A DNA stretch of 64,000 nt from Rufibacter sp. DG15C (GTDB lineage Bacteria; Bacteroidota; Bacteroidia; Cytophagales; Hymenobacteraceae): contig NZ_CP010776.1 in NCBI RefSeq assembly GCF_001577755.1, positions 558,001 through 622,000 of the forward strand, given 5' to 3'. Positions 60,300 through 64,000 of this stretch are shown in pieces. Numbering within the stretch: the first letter of the stretch is position 1; each line of letters opens with the position of its first letter. Position numbers and translations under genes: made by a program. The notes below the pieces were generated by a model, which saw nothing but the letters and a program-made list of their open reading frames with translations, searched no databases and had not been told where the DNA came from.

Positions 60300-60337
60300 G
60301 TTTTCGGCCTGTTTCTGAGAAAACGGCCCGAAAACGA
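60300..60337. repeat. Dispersed palindromic element, copy 28
   Basis: GTTTTCGGCCTG, centre TTTCTGAGAAAA, then CGGCCCGAAAACGA. The TTTTC/GAAAA variant is on both arms. It follows the terminator without a gap. Confidence 0.85.
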
Positions 60338-60367
60338 AATTAGACTTGGCTACGCCCCCAAGGTTTT

Positions 60368-60375
60368 TATCTTTG
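60368..60375 (+). promoter_or_regulatory. Bacteroidota -7 promoter box for OmpA copy B
   Basis: A perfect TATCTTTG lies 41 bp before the ATG at 60416, so this gene is transcribed separately from copy A. Confidence 0.6.
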
Positions 60376-60415
60376 TAATTCCGCCCAAACCCTATTCACT
60401 TTATAGTACTTTGTC

Positions 60416-61411
60416 ATGATTAAAAAACCTCTACTACGCTATGCCGGTGTAGCCTTGCTTGGTACGTGCCTGTTGGGTTCCTGCACCACCACCAAAAAAT
60501 ATAATGCCCTCCTGGCCCAGAAAGTAAACCTGGAGCGCGAGAAAGCCGACTGCGAAACCTCACTGGCTGCCATCACCAATGAGCGCACCGACCTGAACAA
60601 ACAGGTAGCCGATTTGACCAGCTACCGTCAGCAGCTGGCCTCAGACACCACCCAATTGGGTAACGTATTGCGCAAAACCCAGGCGCTCTACAATGACATG
60701 AGCGACAGTTATGACAAGCTCATGAAGAACCATGACAAGCTCATGGCCAACAGCGCGCTGGAGTCCTCTAAGCTCTCCAAAGACTTGACCCGCCGCGAAG
60801 AAGAACTGAAGAAACTGAACGATGCCCTGGCCAAGAACCGCTCGCAGGTAGACCAGCTTTCTACAGATTTGAAATCACGCGAAGAGCGCCTGAACGAACT
60901 GGAGCGCATCCTCTCTGAGAAGGATAAGGCCGTGAACGCCCTTAAAACCAAAGTAAGCAACGCCCTGTTGGGCTTTAATAGCAAAGACCTGACCGTGAAC
61001 GTGCAGAACGGCAAAGTGTACGTCTCTCTTTCTGAGCAACTCTTGTTCAAGTCTGGCTCCACCAAAGTAGACGCCAAAGGCCAGGACGCCCTCCGCAAAT
61101 TAGCCACCGCCCTAAAAGATCAGAACGATGTGAACGTGGTAGTGGAAGGCCACACAGATGACGTACCGGTTTCTAAAGGCACCCTAGGCATGCAGGACAA
61201 CTGGGACCTGAGCGTGCTGCGCGCCACCGAGATCACCCGCATCTTGACCACCGCCGGCTTAGCCGGCACCAAAATCACGCCTTCTGGCCGCGCCGAGAAC
61301 GTGCCCTTAGTTGCCGCTAAGACCGCCGACGCCCGCCAGAAGAACCGCCGCACCGAGATTATCCTCACCCCAAAATTGGACGAGCTCTTCAAGATTCTGG
61401 AAGTGAATTAA
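60416..61411 (+). CDS. OmpA-family lipoprotein with long coiled coil, copy B
   Basis: The 331-residue product has a signal peptide II (LLGSC, Cys23). A heptad-rich coiled coil follows (about 30-185; NALLAQKVNLEREKADCETSL and SKDLTRREEELKKLNDALAK). The OmpA domain (about 200-325) has LLFKSGSTKVDAKGQDAL, VVEGHTDDVPVSKGT and KNRRTEIILTP. The C-terminal half is closely similar to copy A, so a duplication followed by extension or loss of coiled coil is likely. It probably spans from outer membrane to peptidoglycan. Confidence 0.9.
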   Translation: MIKKPLLRYAGVALLGTCLLGSCTTTKKYNALLAQKVNLEREKADCETSLAAITNERTDLNKQVADLTSYRQQLASDTTQLGNVLRKTQALYNDMSDSYDKLMKNHDKLMANSALESSKLSKDLTRREEELKKLNDALAKNRSQVDQLSTDLKSREERLNELERILSEKDKAVNALKTKVSNALLGFNSKDLTVNVQNGKVYVSLSEQLLFKSGSTKVDAKGQDALRKLATALKDQNDVNVVVEGHTDDVPVSKGTLGMQDNWDLSVLRATEITRILTTAGLAGTKITPSGRAENVPLVAAKTADARQKNRRTEIILTPKLDELFKILEVN

Positions 61412-61452
61412 TCTTCCTACTTTCGGCCCGAGAATGGAGTGTTCACCTACCT

Positions 61453-61491
61453 CCGTTTTCGGACTGATTTCTGGAAAACAGGTTAAAAACG
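61453..61491. repeat. Dispersed palindromic element, copy 29
   Basis: CCGTTTTCGGACTGATTT, centre CTGG, then AAAACAGGTTAAAAACG. It is slightly degraded. The open frame ahead of the MaoC gene passes through it. Confidence 0.8.
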
Positions 61492-61595
61492 CGCTTTTGC
61501 ACCAACCATCGCTGTCCAGCGCAGTAAAGACCAATTCCAAATACAACCAAACACAACCACCAAGTCCTCCTTTTTATAGGAAAAACCTTTACCAC

Positions 61596-62060
61596 ATGAG
61601 CAAACTTACCATTGACAGCTTTGAGAAACTGCAGCAATATGAGGGCCAGGAAATAGGCGTTTCTGAGTACCATACCATCACGCAGGAGCAGATCCAGAAA
61701 TTTGCCGAGGCCACCCTAGATTACCAATGGATTCACCTGGACGCCGAGCGCTCCCAGACCGAGTCTCCGTTCAAGAGCACCATCGCGCACGGCTACCTGA
61801 CCGTCTCCCTGCTACCATACCTGTGGGGACAGATCATTGAGATACAGAACCTCAAGATGCAGGTGAACTATGAAATTGAAAGCCTACGCTTTAACCAAGC
61901 GGTTTTAGTAGACAGCGCCGTGCGCTTACGCGTAAAGCTACTTTCTGCGGTGAACTTGCGCGGCGTCATCAAAGCCCGCTTGGAAGTGACCATGGAGATT
62001 CAAGACACCAAGAAACCCGCCTTCTCCGGCGTCATCACCTTCTTGTACCACTTTAACTAA
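61596..62060 (+). CDS. MaoC-family dehydratase (hot-dog fold)
   Basis: The 154-residue product has the R-hydratase motif with catalytic Asp and His in ATLDYQWIHLDAERSQTESPF, followed by AHGYLTVSLLPYL. This is the MaoC/enoyl-CoA hydratase 2 pattern. It may hydrate enoyl-CoA or enoyl-ACP. The ATG at 61596 is chosen; the frame is open back to 61434 through a palindromic element copy and is not considered coding there. The gene ends before a terminator at 62228. Confidence 0.9.
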   Translation: MSKLTIDSFEKLQQYEGQEIGVSEYHTITQEQIQKFAEATLDYQWIHLDAERSQTESPFKSTIAHGYLTVSLLPYLWGQIIEIQNLKMQVNYEIESLRFNQAVLVDSAVRLRVKLLSAVNLRGVIKARLEVTMEIQDTKKPAFSGVITFLYHFN

Positions 62061-62081
62061 GGCGTAAATTCTTAGACGTAA

Positions 62082-63392
<1,311 letters not shown>

Positions 63393-63419
63393 TCTGAACT
63401 AGCTGCTATGTTATCATTC

Positions 63420-63469
63420 AAAAGCCGTTTTTGGCCTGCTTTCTAGAAAACAGGCCAAAAACGGCTTTT
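63420..63469. repeat. Dispersed palindromic element, copy 31
   Basis: AAAAGCCGTTTTTGGCCTG, centre CTTTCTAGAAAA, then CAGGCCAAAAACGGCTTTT. The same flanks (AAAAGCC/GGCTTTT) occur at copy 14. It lies between convergent genes and ends in five T residues. Confidence 0.92.
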
Positions 63470-63490
63470 TATTTATAGCGGTGGCAATGT

Positions 63491-64000
63491 CTAGAACTTG
63501 AGCATGAAATCGGTGAGGTTTTCGCTGCGGTCCAGTTCCAGCCTTTTCCGGAGGCGGTAACGGCTGATCTCTACGCCGCGCACCGAGATGTTGAGCAGCT
63601 GGGCGATGTCCTTGGTGGTGAGGTTGAGGCGCAGGTAGGTACTTAGTTTTATTTCCTGCGGGGTGAGGTTAGGGAACCTGTCCTGTAGGCGATGAATAAA
63701 GTCACCGTGCACGTGGTTAAAGTGCAGCTCAAACTGTTTCCAGTCTACCTCGCTGGTGATGTTGTGGTCAATGTTCTTGATGATGCGGTTCAGCTCATCT
63801 GCCTGCGCGGCGCGGCCTCCGTTCTTGATAATGTTCTGCAGCTCTGCCTTGACCGTGGTGAGCAGCTCATTCTTGTTAATCAGGTGAATGGTGGAATAAG
63901 TGAGCTCGCGGTTTTTGTGGTCAATCTCGGCTTGCAGTTTCTCGTCCCGCAGGCGGTCAATCTCCTGCTCGCTTTGGTTGGTGATCTCCCTGATCTCCAT
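63491..64000 (-). CDS. LuxR-type HTH regulator, C-terminal part (partial)
   Basis: At least 169 residues are visible before the right edge. A coiled coil (about 10-75; QSEQEIDRLRDEKLQAEIDHKNREL) precedes a helix-turn-helix with FPNLTPQEIKLSTYLRLNLTTKDIAQLLNISVRGVEISRYRLRKRL. This arrangement is typical of Bacteroidota regulators with upstream beta-propeller (Reg_prop/YYY) and transmembrane parts. The Met at the edge may be internal, and the N-terminus lies outside the window. Confidence 0.8.
   Translation of the reverse strand: MEIREITNQSEQEIDRLRDEKLQAEIDHKNRELTYSTIHLINKNELLTTVKAELQNIIKNGGRAAQADELNRIIKNIDHNITSEVDWKQFELHFNHVHGDFIHRLQDRFPNLTPQEIKLSTYLRLNLTTKDIAQLLNISVRGVEISRYRLRKRLELDRSENLTDFMLKF

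Overview
The window looks like ordinary chromosome from a member of the Bacteroidota, most likely a cytophagalean of the Hymenobacteraceae (Rufibacter/Pontibacter-like). This is inferred from gene content and signals, not from a database search. The evidence is: many upstream regions with the Bacteroidota -7 promoter box TAnnTTTG, very few Shine-Dalgarno sequences, a TonB-dependent receptor with a carboxypeptidase-like N-terminal domain, several glycine-zipper or coiled-coil OmpA lipoproteins, and several protein families common in Bacteroidota. No phage, insertion sequence, CRISPR array, tRNA or rRNA was seen.

Layout. 1-6 kb: end of serS, a repeat-filled gap, a family 9 glycosyltransferase, two secreted TonB-C-like proteins, and a PolX-family protein. 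6-10 kb: an EVE-domain protein and two tandem paralogous secreted proteins of unknown function. 10-20 kb: the pyrR-pyrB operon, a STAS-like protein, a TolC-type channel, Xaa-Pro aminopeptidase, a secreted subtilisin, a GT4 glycosyltransferase, an acetyltransferase and a DUF2254 membrane protein. 20-32 kb: M16 peptidase, O-methyltransferase, LysM transglycosylase, MFS exporter, cyanophycinase, DUF3817 and dnaE. 32-36 kb: a more AT-rich stretch with an unknown secreted protein, a candidate small RNA, very long hairpins, a DUF6770-like protein and an M48 peptidase. 36-49 kb: thioredoxin, an unknown 642-residue secreted protein, a membrane glycosyltransferase, DUF4385, DsbD, a CNNM/CorC-type protein, NUDIX hydrolase, an orphan Pycsar-effector-like membrane protein and a gamma-carbonic anhydrase. 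49-64 kb: radical SAM protein, TonB-dependent receptor, endonuclease III, MBL-fold hydrolase, DUF2238, three OmpA lipoproteins, accD, class I aldolase, MaoC dehydratase, an old-yellow-enzyme homologue, and the end of a LuxR-type regulator.

Most genes are single transcription units. The clear operon is pyrR-pyrB, whose reading frames overlap. The M48 and DUF6770-like genes are probably cotranscribed.

The most striking feature is a dispersed palindromic element of about 38-50 bp. I count 31 copies in 64 kb, roughly one per 2 kb. Thirty are intergenic and one lies in frame inside a glycosyltransferase gene. The two arms vary together between copies, so the hairpin itself appears to be kept. Several copies sit against a stop codon or directly on the T-tract of a gene's own terminator. 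Second in interest is a candidate small RNA of about 70 nt at 33.0 kb, with a near-consensus promoter, a UUCG hairpin and an intrinsic terminator. Third is a PolX protein whose polymerase active-site acids appear to be lost while the PHP nuclease motifs remain.
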